From positions 1 to 60,203 of the IMG/VR virus record IMGVR_UViG_3300044624_002303: a stretch of 60,203 nt of DNA; one strand, written 5' to 3'. Below, piece by piece: positions 22,643 through 30,754 of the stretch. The translations under genes were made by a program, and so were the position numbers. Within the stretch, counting starts at the first letter, position 1; each line of letters starts with the position of its first letter. The notes beneath the pieces were generated by a model that saw nothing but the letters and a program-made list of their open reading frames with translations, was not told the origin of the DNA and made no database searches. The DNA comes from a virus.

Positions 22643-24751
22643 CTACGAGGCTTCAAGAGCTGCAACGCGATCTTTCAGAGATGCGATCTCAGCGATAGCT
22701 TCCTGCAACGCAGCCGTCAGCAAGGGCACCAGCTTGGACTGGTCGATGCCTTGGTAGACGGGATTGCCGTCATCATCCACTTCATCCTTGGTGCCAGTGA
22801 CGCACTCGGGAACAACGGCTTGTGCTTCGTGAGCGATGAAGCCGTCGACGGTTTTGTCCGGATCCGCGATGAAGTTGAAGCGCTTCACTTGAAGCTGATT
22901 GAGGCGATCAGCAGCGCCGGTCAGCTGGACAACGTTTTCCTTGAGGCGATAGTCGGAAGAGGTGTTGTAGGCGGTGGCGGTGGTGGTGATGGAGATGGTG
23001 CCAACAAGCGTGCCGCTTCTGTAAAAGCCCGTAGATGCTCCGTCACTATTTCTATTGACAAATAGCGAGCTTCCATCACCCCTAGACAAGAATATGGCGC
23101 CGTTTGCAGGCTCTATACCGATACCTACGGTTGTATTCGATAATCCTGGTGTATCTGTTGTGGTTTGCCCAATCCTGAACGATCCGTTTGCTCCAATCCT
23201 CATCCTCTCCGTCGGGCTGCTTGCTCCATCGGCGGTAGTGGAGAACACTAAACGGCCCGGCATATCCGATGCACCAGTTCCTCCATCTACAGACGACGAA
23301 ATAGAAGCTGCATCACGCCAAGTACTACCATCGGCCCCACGGAAGACCAACGCGCCTAAACGATCTCCGTTTTCTACTTTGGTGAACGAGCCGTCCGTAG
23401 TTCCTCTAGAACGACAAATATCAAGGTTTGGCGCTGCATCACCTAAGCCAGTGCCGCTGTATCCAGCAAATGTAGCGCCTCCATACGTTGAATCTCCGGT
23501 AACAACAAAAGACGCATTTTGTTGAAACCTTATGTTAGAAGTCGAAGTCGTGCCAACTAAGAGCCTGCCGGAGCTGTCGATGCGGGCAACTTCACTAGCG
23601 CCGATATTGGCAATAAACGGTGCATTGCTTGCGTCTGCAGTAAACGTTGCGGTCCGTGCTTGGCTAATGTTAAGCGCAGTGTTTCCTGCGGCATTTACTA
23701 TTGAGAGCCCATTGGTGCCGTTTTGGTCAATGTCGTTGATAATTGACCAACGAGGGGTGGTAGTGCTGGATACCCTGTTGTAAAGGTTGACGCGTGCTGC
23801 CCTGTTGCTAGTGCCAGAACCTGCGGAAATGTGTAGCTGGGCTTGTCCAGTTGTGCTGTTTTCTACTTTGAGGACAACATTTACATCGCCGCCAGAGCTT
23901 TTAAGTAAATGCAAATCCGAATCTGGGCTAGTAGTGCCAATCCCTACACGGTCTGACGAATCAACAAAAATAGGTGTTGTTGCGCTTGTGAATCCGTTAG
24001 TTGTTCTCTGTAAGGCAAAGGTTCCGTTATTGTTCAGTGTCCACCTGAAGCCAGTGCCGCCTGCCGCTTGAAGGGCTGTTAGTTGGCCAAAAGGAGTGAC
24101 GGAAGCAATGCCTCCTGCTGCTTGAAACAGAAAGTCAGGGCTAATAGTCCCCAGACCTAGGCGGCCATCGGAAGTAAATCGAGCACGCTCGGAACCATCA
24201 ACACGAATGTCAATATATGATGCGCTAGCAACATTGCCTTCATCAGCTCGAATGGAGAGTGCTCCGTTGTTATTAAGTATTTCGGCGTAGGAGTTATCTG
24301 TTGTATCGCGCAGCCTTGCGATAGGCAAAGCAGAAGTTATTTCAAAATCAGAGCTTGGCGAACCTCCAATTCCTACTTGTCCAGTTGCATTAATGAACAA
24401 CCGCCCAGTGCCATTAGTCGAGATGGCTACTTGGTCTGCGCCGGGGGAGTATAGTCCAGAATTTGCGTCCCCGCTGAAACTAATTGATGGGTTGGAAGCA
24501 CTACCTAATGCAAATACACCTGAAGTAATTGTGGCAACACCACCGGTAACCGTGGTAAAAGCTGCAGCACCACCAGTGATTGTTGCACCAGATACTGTTT
24601 GGCCTCGAATCGTATTACCAGAAACAGTGCCAGTTACCGTAATATTGCCGCTAAAAGTCGGGTTCTGAACTAACCCAGAAATTGTAACGCTCTTATCAAC
24701 ACCAGCATCGGTGAAAGTAATCGTATCTACTTTAATAGTGCCGTAAGCCAT
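22643..24751 (-). CDS. tail fibre/spike with C-terminal S74 chaperone
   Basis: 702 residues. The N-terminus (1-80) has SGATITGG-type repeats shared with the next fibre gene. The middle is beta-rich with several RVGIGTTSP or GRLGLGTISP blocks, as in fibre stalks. The C-terminus has SDYRLKENV near residue 600 and GFIAHEAQAVVP, the intramolecular chaperone auto-processing domain (peptidase S74) with the Ser-Lys dyad, followed by a terminal coiled coil. S74 domains trimerise fibres and then cleave themselves off. Host-receptor binding is the likely role. Confidence 0.88.
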   Translation of the reverse strand: MAYGTIKVDTITFTDAGVDKSVTISGLVQNPTFSGNITVTGTVSGNTIRGQTVSGATITGGAAAFTTVTGGVATITSGVFALGSASNPSISFSGDANSGLYSPGADQVAISTNGTGRLFINATGQVGIGGSPSSDFEITSALPIARLRDTTDNSYAEILNNNGALSIRADEGNVASASYIDIRVDGSERARFTSDGRLGLGTISPDFLFQAAGGIASVTPFGQLTALQAAGGTGFRWTLNNNGTFALQRTTNGFTSATTPIFVDSSDRVGIGTTSPDSDLHLLKSSGGDVNVVLKVENSTTGQAQLHISAGSGTSNRAARVNLYNRVSSTTTPRWSIINDIDQNGTNGLSIVNAAGNTALNISQARTATFTADASNAPFIANIGASEVARIDSSGRLLVGTTSTSNIRFQQNASFVVTGDSTYGGATFAGYSGTGLGDAAPNLDICRSRGTTDGSFTKVENGDRLGALVFRGADGSTWRDAASISSSVDGGTGASDMPGRLVFSTTADGASSPTERMRIGANGSFRIGQTTTDTPGLSNTTVGIGIEPANGAIFLSRGDGSSLFVNRNSDGASTGFYRSGTLVGTISITTTATAYNTSSDYRLKENVVQLTGAADRLNQLQVKRFNFIADPDKTVDGFIAHEAQAVVPECVTGTKDEVDDDGNPVYQGIDQSKLVPLLTAALQEAIAEIASLKDRVAALEAS

Positions 24752-24771
24752 TTTGTTGTCTCTTTTTGTTT

Positions 24772-24777
24772 ATTTTA
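24772..24777 (-). promoter_or_regulatory. TANAAT box (TAAAAT)
   Basis: CTAAAATAAAC on the minus strand 21 nt before the S74 fibre ATG. Confidence 0.4.
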
Positions 24778-24787
24778 GCGGAAAAAA

Positions 24788-26578
24788 TTAAGGCAAAATA
24801 ATTAACGGCCCTTGAATTACAAAGCCGCTTGCGCTACCGGAAACAACGCCAGAACACACGATGGCTGGGGTTGCTCCAGATGGTGTGGTTATCCTAAGCG
24901 TGCTCCCAGTGATGTTTGTAAACGTACCGGTTGCACCAGTGACCGTTACACCAGAAACAGTTGTAAATGTTGCAGTTACACCTGTGGTTGTTGTTCCTGT
25001 TAATGAAGTAAATGTCCCGGTTGTTGCCGAGGTTGTAACCGATTGAACCGTAGTACCTGTAATTGTTGTGCCACTAAGAGTACCAGTGATCTGGACACCA
25101 GAAGCAAAGAAACCAGAACCAAGGACGTTAAGGTTGCCTGATACTGTCGTATTAGTAAAAGCAAGGTTAATTGCCGCAAGTGTTTGGAAAACACCTGTTG
25201 TTGCATTGACTGTTGTTCCTGTGTACGTCGTACCACTAAGATTAGTAAAGATGCCAGACGTGCCTTGGATCGTATTACCAGTGATTGTGGCCCCAGAAAC
25301 ACTGGTAGTGAAAACGCCTGCGATACCGGTCAGATTCGTGAAGCTGCCAATGTCTCCTGTGACAAGCAGACCGGAAACACGTGTGGTAAATGTACCGGTT
25401 GCCCCCGTCAAAGAAGTAAAGGTACCGATGTTACCGGTAACGGTTGCGCCTGAAACTTGAGTGGTAAATGTACCGGACGTACTCGTCAGGTTTGTAAAAA
25501 CACCTGAGGCACCGGTAATTGTGGTGGCCGATAGCTGACTAGTAAAGACACCGGATACACCAGAAACAATCGTTGCGGCAACTGTGTTACCAGTGACTGT
25601 TGCACCAGAAACTGTGGTGAATGTACCGGATACACCAGTCAGTGTCGTGTATCGTCCGGTGTCACCAGTAATGACTGCACCCGAAAGAAACTGTGTAAAA
25701 ACGCCAGAGATACCAGAGACGTTACCAAAAGCACCCGTATTACCTGTTACGGTTGCACCAGAAATCCTCGTTGTGAAAGTACCGGAAACACCGGTGATAT
25801 TAGAAGCTTGTACCGTATTTCCGGTAATGGTTGCACCAGATAACTGTGTTGTAAAAACACCAGATACACCAGTGACACTTGTGAATTGTGCCGTAGATCC
25901 AGTTACTGTTGTTCCAGATAATGTTCCTGTGACCTGAACACCGTTACTAAATTGAGCAGTGCCAGTAACCGTCAGTCCGCTAGCAACGGAAAGATTACCG
26001 TTTACATCCAAGACAGGTGTACCTAACTCCTGGAACGTACCTGTGGTTGCTGCAACGGTAGTACCAGTGATTGTGACACCGCTCAGATTGGTGAATACAC
26101 CAGATGGCGAGCGGACAATACCACCTGTAATCGTGGCACCTGATAGGTTTTGGTAAACGCCAGATGTAAAAGCGCTTGTCGTACCGGTTGCGGTCGTAAC
26201 CGTGGCAGTAACTGCGTTGACGTTGGTGCCTTGTACGTTGGTTCCTGTAATGGTCAGACCACTGACGGTACCACTGACAACCGCATTGTTTTGAACGACA
26301 ATCCCACTGAATGTACTAGATCCAGAAGCTGTAATTGAATTGAATGAGCTAGTGCCAGAAACCGTTAAGTTCCCTGAAATTGTGACATTACCACTGAAGG
26401 TTGCGCCACTAGCAGGTGCGTAATACTCATTGAGATATTCTTTGAATTGAGTAAAGGTAATTTTTTTGTTGCGTAAAGTGGGGTCAACCTCGAAGACATG
26501 GACGAGCGTTAGCAGGTCCTGTTCATCGATCTCGCCCCCACTGATGGCAGGGAATTCACTGATCCTACGGTTTGCCAC
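24788..26578 (-). CDS. repetitive fibre protein (SGATVTGNT repeats)
   Basis: 596 residues. The N-terminus (ISEFPAISGGEIDEQDLLTLVHV) looks like a virion-attachment region. From about residue 55 to 570 the chain consists of about 20 tandem units of roughly 17-25 residues, built on SGATVTGNT and GVSGTFTT, rich in Thr, Ser, Gly and Val and predicted all-beta (long beta-helix or stalk). Unit number may vary between strains. It lacks an S74 domain, which the neighbouring fibre has, so it may be a shaft that joins the S74 fibre to the virion. Confidence 0.8.
   Translation of the reverse strand: MANRRISEFPAISGGEIDEQDLLTLVHVFEVDPTLRNKKITFTQFKEYLNEYYAPASGATFSGNVTISGNLTVSGTSSFNSITASGSSTFSGIVVQNNAVVSGTVSGLTITGTNVQGTNVNAVTATVTTATGTTSAFTSGVYQNLSGATITGGIVRSPSGVFTNLSGVTITGTTVAATTGTFQELGTPVLDVNGNLSVASGLTVTGTAQFSNGVQVTGTLSGTTVTGSTAQFTSVTGVSGVFTTQLSGATITGNTVQASNITGVSGTFTTRISGATVTGNTGAFGNVSGISGVFTQFLSGAVITGDTGRYTTLTGVSGTFTTVSGATVTGNTVAATIVSGVSGVFTSQLSATTITGASGVFTNLTSTSGTFTTQVSGATVTGNIGTFTSLTGATGTFTTRVSGLLVTGDIGSFTNLTGIAGVFTTSVSGATITGNTIQGTSGIFTNLSGTTYTGTTVNATTGVFQTLAAINLAFTNTTVSGNLNVLGSGFFASGVQITGTLSGTTITGTTVQSVTTSATTGTFTSLTGTTTTGVTATFTTVSGVTVTGATGTFTNITGSTLRITTPSGATPAIVCSGVVSGSASGFVIQGPLIILP
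24850..26420. repeat. coding tandem repeats in fibre gene
   Basis: On the plus strand, ACCAGTxACxGTTGCACCAGAxAC-like units recur at irregular 45-75-nt spacing across the gene. They are the DNA form of the SGATVTGNT protein repeats and a likely site of unequal recombination. Confidence 0.7.
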
Positions 26579-26605
26579 CTACTAACTACGCAATTCCTTC
26601 TCTAC

Positions 26606-26611
26606 ATTATA
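26606..26611 (-). promoter_or_regulatory. TANAAT box (TATAAT)
   Basis: CTATAATGTAG on the minus strand 28 nt before the repetitive fibre ATG. Located between the fibre gene and the membrane-protein gene. Confidence 0.45.
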
Positions 26612-26622
26612 GATCGGCTTAT

Positions 26623-26943
26623 TTAGCGCACCTTAATCTCAACACGTGGCAAAACATTCGTTACAATGTTCCAGGACCATTGGATTCCTGTGACAATCCC
26701 ACAAGAAAGCAAGATAACCAACAGGATTTCAGCGACTGTTAAATTGCGTCGCACATAAACAACCTGAGGTTGCTGCTGTGGAATTGCTGCTTGTTGTGCA
26801 ATGGTTTGTTGGATGGCAAGTTCACGCGCCCTAGCCTTCATCTGAGCAAGCATCTCAGGTGTGATTTGCCCTTCTAGTGTTTGGGGCATTGGTGGCTGAC
26901 TAGGGGGAATCTGCTCTTCCATGGTCGCAAATTGTTTTCCCAA
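26623..26943 (-). CDS. single-pass membrane protein
   Basis: 106 residues: Pro/Gln-rich cytoplasmic N-terminus (1-68), VVYVRRNLTVAEI, then one transmembrane helix (about 70-92, ILLVILLSCGIVTGI) and a short basic end. A similar architecture is common in cyanophage proteins next to fibre genes. Possible roles include lysis (spanin or holin-like) or host-envelope interaction; neither is proven by the sequence. Confidence 0.65.
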   Translation of the reverse strand: MGKQFATMEEQIPPSQPPMPQTLEGQITPEMLAQMKARARELAIQQTIAQQAAIPQQQPQVVYVRRNLTVAEILLVILLSCGIVTGIQWSWNIVTNVLPRVEIKVR

Positions 26944-26973
26944 AGACTAACATATAAACAAAGGATGTGCAGT

Positions 26974-27384
26974 ATGCAGTACGGACTACGCAAAAGCTTA
27001 GAGGATATTGCATACGAGCTAAAAGGAATTAAGAATATCCTTGGTTCGATGTGGCACAGCCGTTATTCAACTGGGGAAACGGACGCATTAAATCCAGAGG
27101 CTTTTGCCGATGAGTACATCTCGACAGAAGAATGTGGTAAACGCCTGGGCGTCTCAGACCAAACCATCCGTAACTGGATTTCTATCGGAAGAAAAACACC
27201 AGATAAAGGCTGGGTAGAGGGCATCCATTATGTCAATGTTTCTCCTGATGTACACCGCAAAGCAGTCCTCCGGATCCCTTGGAATCGACTGATCCAATCC
27301 TTTGCCAAGAACGAAAACCTTGATTTAAAAAATCTACGGGCACATTATGACCAATACAAAAACAATCGGGGCTTCCTTGAATAA
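26974..27384 (+). CDS. helix-turn-helix DNA-binding protein
   Basis: 136 residues from ATG 26974 (AAAGGAT lies 8-14 nt upstream); the frame is open from 26881 on the other side of the divergent gene. ISTEECGKRLGVSDQTIRNWISIG is a MerR/excisionase-type helix-turn-helix followed by a basic wing. Likely a transcription regulator of this divergent region. Its stop overlaps the next ATG (TAATG). Confidence 0.7.
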   Translation: MQYGLRKSLEDIAYELKGIKNILGSMWHSRYSTGETDALNPEAFADEYISTEECGKRLGVSDQTIRNWISIGRKTPDKGWVEGIHYVNVSPDVHRKAVLRIPWNRLIQSFAKNENLDLKNLRAHYDQYKNNRGFLE

Positions 27385-27851
27385 TGGCTCATCGTTTCCA
27401 GGGAATTGATCTTGGTTCTGTAACGGTTGAGAACCATGAGGAGATGCTGCCCGAATCGTTGATCAGGCAAGTGGAGATGTTCTTGCCACCCATTGGATCA
27501 TTCGATGATGGTTGCTTGCGCAGGTACTTAGAAAACCTAAAAAACTACGAAGAAGAGGACGCCAACTCTGGCATGACGCTTGCCAATCGATTACGTCTTG
27601 CATTCCATGATCTAAACGCAGATACAATCTGTGGCAAATTCCCGCAAGCAGAACTGCCTTTAAAAAGAAGGTTACGTTGCGTAGCCGAATACCTTATCCG
27701 GTCTGGAGAATTTGATAAGGTAAGGGATGAAAACGGAAAACTTGTTAAAAAACGTGGAGTACTAGGCAAATTAGTTGTACTGTACCAACCAACGCCTAAG
27801 CTTCTGGAATCATTACACCGCCAAGGATTATTAAAAGATGGATCGACGTGA
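27384..27851 (+). CDS. hypothetical protein
   Basis: 155 residues, helical, with a basic C-terminal half (LPLKRRLRCVAEYLIRSGEFDKV and a winged-helix-like end LLESLHRQGLLKDG). It overlaps both neighbours. Could be a small DNA-binding partner of the HTH protein; no family recognised. Confidence 0.65.
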   Translation: MAHRFQGIDLGSVTVENHEEMLPESLIRQVEMFLPPIGSFDDGCLRRYLENLKNYEEEDANSGMTLANRLRLAFHDLNADTICGKFPQAELPLKRRLRCVAEYLIRSGEFDKVRDENGKLVKKRGVLGKLVVLYQPTPKLLESLHRQGLLKDGST

Positions 27852-28221
27852 AAAACTAATTGCTTCTGTGATTGGACCAGAGCTTGATGAAAAGAAAGCC
27901 AAGATGCTTGATGCAACAATCAAGTTAATTCTTGGTGATATGGGTGAGCAGTACTGCAAGATGTGGGAGGTGGAAGGTCCAGGTGTCATGGTGTTCCAGC
28001 CACGAAACAAAGAACGCTCTATGTTCTTTTGGACGTTGAAAGAAATCCATGCAGCACAAGAAGACTGCGAGCGGAATAACGACGGTGATCTAGCCGAAAC
28101 TTTTAGGCGCATCCTTGGAGCAGCACAAAAGATTGATCCAACGGAAAAAGCTGGTTATGTCATCAATGATGACGAAGGTATGCGTTATTTCGAGATTGAT
28201 TACAACAAGACTGCAGGGTAA
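27838..28221 (+). CDS. hypothetical protein
   Basis: 127 residues, beginning MDRREKLIASVIGPELDEKK. Mixed alpha/beta, no recognised motif. Overlaps the preceding gene by 14 nt and is joined to the next by TAATG, so translation of this cluster is probably coupled. Confidence 0.65.
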   Translation: MDRREKLIASVIGPELDEKKAKMLDATIKLILGDMGEQYCKMWEVEGPGVMVFQPRNKERSMFFWTLKEIHAAQEDCERNNDGDLAETFRRILGAAQKIDPTEKAGYVINDDEGMRYFEIDYNKTAG

Positions 28222-28817
28222 TGGCTGAAAAAGGCGTACGTGGCGTTGCAGCTCGCAATGAAGGCGTCGAGTTGATCACTAATAAAGACTTGGTACTTGC
28301 TGCCAACGAGCTGTTGGGTGGCATCACTCTTGATGTGGCAAGTTCCAAAGTTGCCAATGAGTATATCGAAGCAGAGAACTATTACACACCAATGGATGAT
28401 GGCTTGAATGCACAACAATGGTACGGAAGTTGTTACCTGTTTCCACCAGCGGGTGCTTACTTTTGGGATCAAAAGCATGAAAAATGGAAGATGACAAGGG
28501 CTTCTTCGTTGACCCTGACATCGTCCCATGCCGTTTGGTTCCGCAGAATGTACCATGCATGGCTTTCAAAAGAAATAAAACAAGGTCTTTATTTCAGCAA
28601 CTGCCCTGACATGATTCGTTACGAGCCCAAGATCTTTAAGTTCCCGATGTGCATTTTAAGAAGTGCACCTTACGTCATGTGCCACAAAGATGGAGAGGTA
28701 AATAGGAAACGCACATGCACCTCATTTCTTGTGTACCTGCCACCACAGGATTCCTCTGGTGATGCTGTGGATTCTTTCGTAAAAATTTATGGGGAGCGCG
28801 GACACCTTCTTGTGTAA
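28221..28817 (+). CDS. Dam-like adenine methyltransferase homologue, altered motif IV
   Basis: 198 residues. LITNKDLVLAANELLGGITLDVASSKVANEYIEAENYYTPMDDGLN matches the N-terminal pattern of the phage DNA N6-adenine methyltransferase (Dam) family. The expected catalytic NPPY/DPPY is replaced by FPPA (LFPPAGAYFW, near residue 73). It may be inactive, bind DNA without methylating it, or use a changed active site. I recall similar variants in cyanophages. Function uncertain. Confidence 0.6.
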   Translation: MAEKGVRGVAARNEGVELITNKDLVLAANELLGGITLDVASSKVANEYIEAENYYTPMDDGLNAQQWYGSCYLFPPAGAYFWDQKHEKWKMTRASSLTLTSSHAVWFRRMYHAWLSKEIKQGLYFSNCPDMIRYEPKIFKFPMCILRSAPYVMCHKDGEVNRKRTCTSFLVYLPPQDSSGDAVDSFVKIYGERGHLLV

Positions 28818-28850
28818 TCTCTGTAGACTGAAGGACGATTACAGGGATTT

Positions 28851-29438
28851 ATGAGCGTCCTGGCCGACTGGGAGATCAAGCAACTGGCGGAAGACGACCA
28901 GATGATCGAACCCTTTGTGGATCATTTGGTCAACAAAGAAGATGGACGCAAGCTTCTTAGCTATGGTCTTAGCTCTTACGGCTATGACATCCGTTTGTCT
29001 CCTGCACAATGCCTGATCTTTGGCAAGGTACAAGCTGGTGATTGTGATCCAAAGAACTTTGATCCTGACATCCTGAAGCCTGCAGATCTTCTGGAGGATG
29101 AACGCGGTCAGTATTTCTTGCTTCCTCCGTACGGCTATTGTCTTGGCGTTGCTCAAGAACGTTTAAAGCTTCCTCGTGATGTCACCGTCGTTGCCGTTGG
29201 TAAATCTACTTACGCACGTTCGGGTATCCTGGTCAACATTACGCCAGCCGAAAGTGGATGGGAAGGTTACCTGACGCTTGAAATCAGTAATTGCACTGGG
29301 CTCTTCAATCGCATCTATGCAAATGAGGGGATCACGCAACTGCTGTTCTATCGTGGTAATCCTTGTCATACCACGTACCAAGATCGGAAAGGTAAGTACC
29401 AAGACCAACCAAACAACGTGGTCTTTTCTCAGGTTTAA
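28851..29438 (+). CDS. dcd: dCTP deaminase
   Basis: 195 residues. SSYGYDIRLS, VGKSTYARSGI, NITPAESGWEGYLTLEISN (catalytic Glu region) and YANEGITQLLFY with TYQDRKGKYQDQ follow the Dcd pattern closely. It converts dCTP to dUTP to supply dTTP during phage DNA synthesis; a bifunctional deaminase/diphosphatase cannot be excluded. ATG start. Convergent with the following minus-strand gene (4-nt overlap). Confidence 0.9.
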   Translation: MSVLADWEIKQLAEDDQMIEPFVDHLVNKEDGRKLLSYGLSSYGYDIRLSPAQCLIFGKVQAGDCDPKNFDPDILKPADLLEDERGQYFLLPPYGYCLGVAQERLKLPRDVTVVAVGKSTYARSGILVNITPAESGWEGYLTLEISNCTGLFNRIYANEGITQLLFYRGNPCHTTYQDRKGKYQDQPNNVVFSQV

Positions 29439-29761
29439 CCAAAGGCTTTACCAAACTGTTCTTTCGGTTTACGGGCGTAGCCAATAGATCCGGCACGCCC
29501 ACCCGAATCACCTGCCGTTGCACTGGTCGGTTCACGCACTAAGTTGCGTTTTTGGTATTCACCAGCGGTTTTTGCAGCACGCATGTAGCGTCCTACACGT
29601 CTCTGCTCATCGTTGACTGATTCGGCTGAGCTACGTGAGTCTTGCGAAAGACGTCGCAAGTCAGTGTCATATGCCTGTTCCGGATTAAGATCTGATACCT
29701 CAGCTCCAGAAGTACCAGAGTCGACGCCTGGATCGTAAGTAGGTCTAAATCGGTTAGCCAT
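29435..29761 (-). CDS. hypothetical hydrophilic protein
   Basis: 108 residues, rich in Arg, Ser, Gly and Gln, likely disordered (DSGTSGAEVSDLNPEQAYDTD). TACAAT (complement 29768-29773) lies 7-12 nt upstream of the ATG. It is the only minus-strand gene in this plus-strand stretch and could be a small virion protein. Confidence 0.6.
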   Translation of the reverse strand: MANRFRPTYDPGVDSGTSGAEVSDLNPEQAYDTDLRRLSQDSRSSAESVNDEQRRVGRYMRAAKTAGEYQKRNLVREPTSATAGDSGGRAGSIGYARKPKEQFGKAFG

Positions 29762-29767
29762 CTTATC

Positions 29768-29773
29768 ATTGTA
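29768..29773 (-). promoter_or_regulatory. TANAAT box (TACAAT)
   Basis: TTTTACAATGATAAG on the minus strand, very close to the ATG at 29761, so any transcript would have a very short leader or be leaderless. Confidence 0.35.
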
Positions 29774-29799
29774 AAAGGACTAAATCGATTAAAGCCGTG

Positions 29800-30141
29800 A
29801 TGAATTCCGCTGCAGGTTTCTTAGACGCATTTGTACAAGACGAGGTAAAGTGCCGCTGTCTTGACGAAGAAGATTTTGGCGCACCCCTCGATAACGAACA
29901 AAATGATGTACCATTGTATGACATGTACAATCGCGGTCTAGTAGCATGCGAGCAGGGGCTAGAAAGGAATCCGTTGAATCTCGAGGGACAACGGCCTGGA
30001 ATGACGGGCTATATCCCCTCAATGGAGCAGGGTTTGGCGATGGGAGCATCTCCGAAGCCAAGGACTCTGGTGTTGGAACTGGAGGAACCGGACGAGAAGG
30101 AACGGATGCTGTCAGCAAAACGTCGTGGTTTGCTCCGGTAG
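29800..30141 (+). CDS. hypothetical acidic protein
   Basis: 113 residues from ATG 29800 (a GTG directly precedes it). Acidic, low complexity in the second half. An overlapping frame from 29946 continues into the DUF3310 gene, but the domain there begins only after this gene ends. No family recognised. Confidence 0.55.
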   Translation: MNSAAGFLDAFVQDEVKCRCLDEEDFGAPLDNEQNDVPLYDMYNRGLVACEQGLERNPLNLEGQRPGMTGYIPSMEQGLAMGASPKPRTLVLELEEPDEKERMLSAKRRGLLR

Positions 30142-30146
30142 AAGAA

Positions 30147-30437
30147 GTGAGTGACTGCCCTGGAGGTGTTTGCCCAGTGCCCTGGGCCATCAAAGAAGAG
30201 CCTCCTGTGGTCCAAGAGGATGTGGTCAATCACCCCACTCACTACACAGATGGCGGTATTGAGTGCATTGAAGCCATTGAAGCAGCTTTAACCGCCGAAG
30301 AATTCCGTGGTTATTGTAAAGGCAACAATTTAAAGTACACCTGGCGTGAACGCCACAAAGGCGGTACAGAATCACTAAAGAAAGCTCAGTGGTATCTGGA
30401 CCGCCTCATTCAACTTGACGAAGCTCAGAAGGGCTGA
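30147..30437 (+). CDS. DUF3310 protein (T7 gp1.7-like family)
   Basis: 96 residues from GTG 30147, 6 nt after the preceding stop; the frame is open back to an ATG at 29946. VVNHPTHYTDGGIECIEAIEAAL ... FRGYCKGNNLKYTWRERHKGGTESLKKAQWYLDRLI is the DUF3310 signature. T7 gp1.7, of this family, is a nucleotide (dTMP/dGMP) kinase with an unusual fold. A nucleotide-metabolism role next to dCTP deaminase fits. Convergent overlap of 13 nt with the NblA-like gene. Confidence 0.82.
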   Translation: MSDCPGGVCPVPWAIKEEPPVVQEDVVNHPTHYTDGGIECIEAIEAALTAEEFRGYCKGNNLKYTWRERHKGGTESLKKAQWYLDRLIQLDEAQKG

Positions 30438-30730
30438 AGTTCATCGTCATCATCCTCGTCGTCGTCTCGATATCCACAGGCGGCGGCGAGTTCAGCTAAT
30501 TCGAGATCGGTTGGATGATCCCAGTCGATCTCAATGTTTTCTGACGCCATAATGTCTTTGATGGCATGCCACTCCATCAAACGTTGGTGGTAGAGACTTA
30601 ACAAAGCAAAACGCAACTCTTCCCAAGTCATCTCCTCGGACTGGAGTTCAGCTTTGCGCATGGCAAATTGAAGCTCAAGAGGAAGTTCAAACTCCCGTGG
30701 CTCGACCGAACGCTCCATTCCACTCTGCAT
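30425..30730 (-). CDS. NblA-like phycobilisome-degradation protein with acidic tail
   Basis: 101 residues. FELPLELQFAMRKAELQSEEMTWEELRFALLSLYHQRLMEWHAI (about residues 13-56) aligns by eye with the two-helix NblA core (ELxLEQQFxLR, M-S/T-x-E, LYxQxM). NblA links phycobilisomes to Clp protease; phages are known to carry it. Unlike cellular NblA it has a 40-residue extension with a D/E run. TAGAAT (complement 30746-30751) precedes the ATG. Confidence is limited because the match was not searched. Confidence 0.6.
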   Translation of the reverse strand: MQSGMERSVEPREFELPLELQFAMRKAELQSEEMTWEELRFALLSLYHQRLMEWHAIKDIMASENIEIDWDHPTDLELAELAAACGYRDDDEDDDDELQPF

Positions 30731-30745
30731 TTGCTAGTTGCAATT

Positions 30746-30751
30746 ATTCTA
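30746..30751 (-). promoter_or_regulatory. TANAAT box (TAGAAT)
   Basis: CATTAGAATAATTGC on the minus strand 16 nt before the ATG of the NblA-like gene. Confidence 0.4.
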
Positions 30752-30754
30752 ATG

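Noticed and set aside
24812-26338. Many plus-strand ORFs opposite the fibre genes
   Set aside because: Antisense shadows of Thr/Val/Gly-rich repeats, giving Pro/Val-rich low-complexity translations.
24850-26420. CRISPR-like spaced repeats
   Set aside because: Irregular spacing, in-frame with a protein repeat, no constant repeat or cas genes. It is a coding tandem repeat.
27545-28569. Minus-strand ORFs under 27.5-28.6 kb
   Set aside because: Antisense to a tightly coupled plus-strand operon with TAATG junctions; no start signals.
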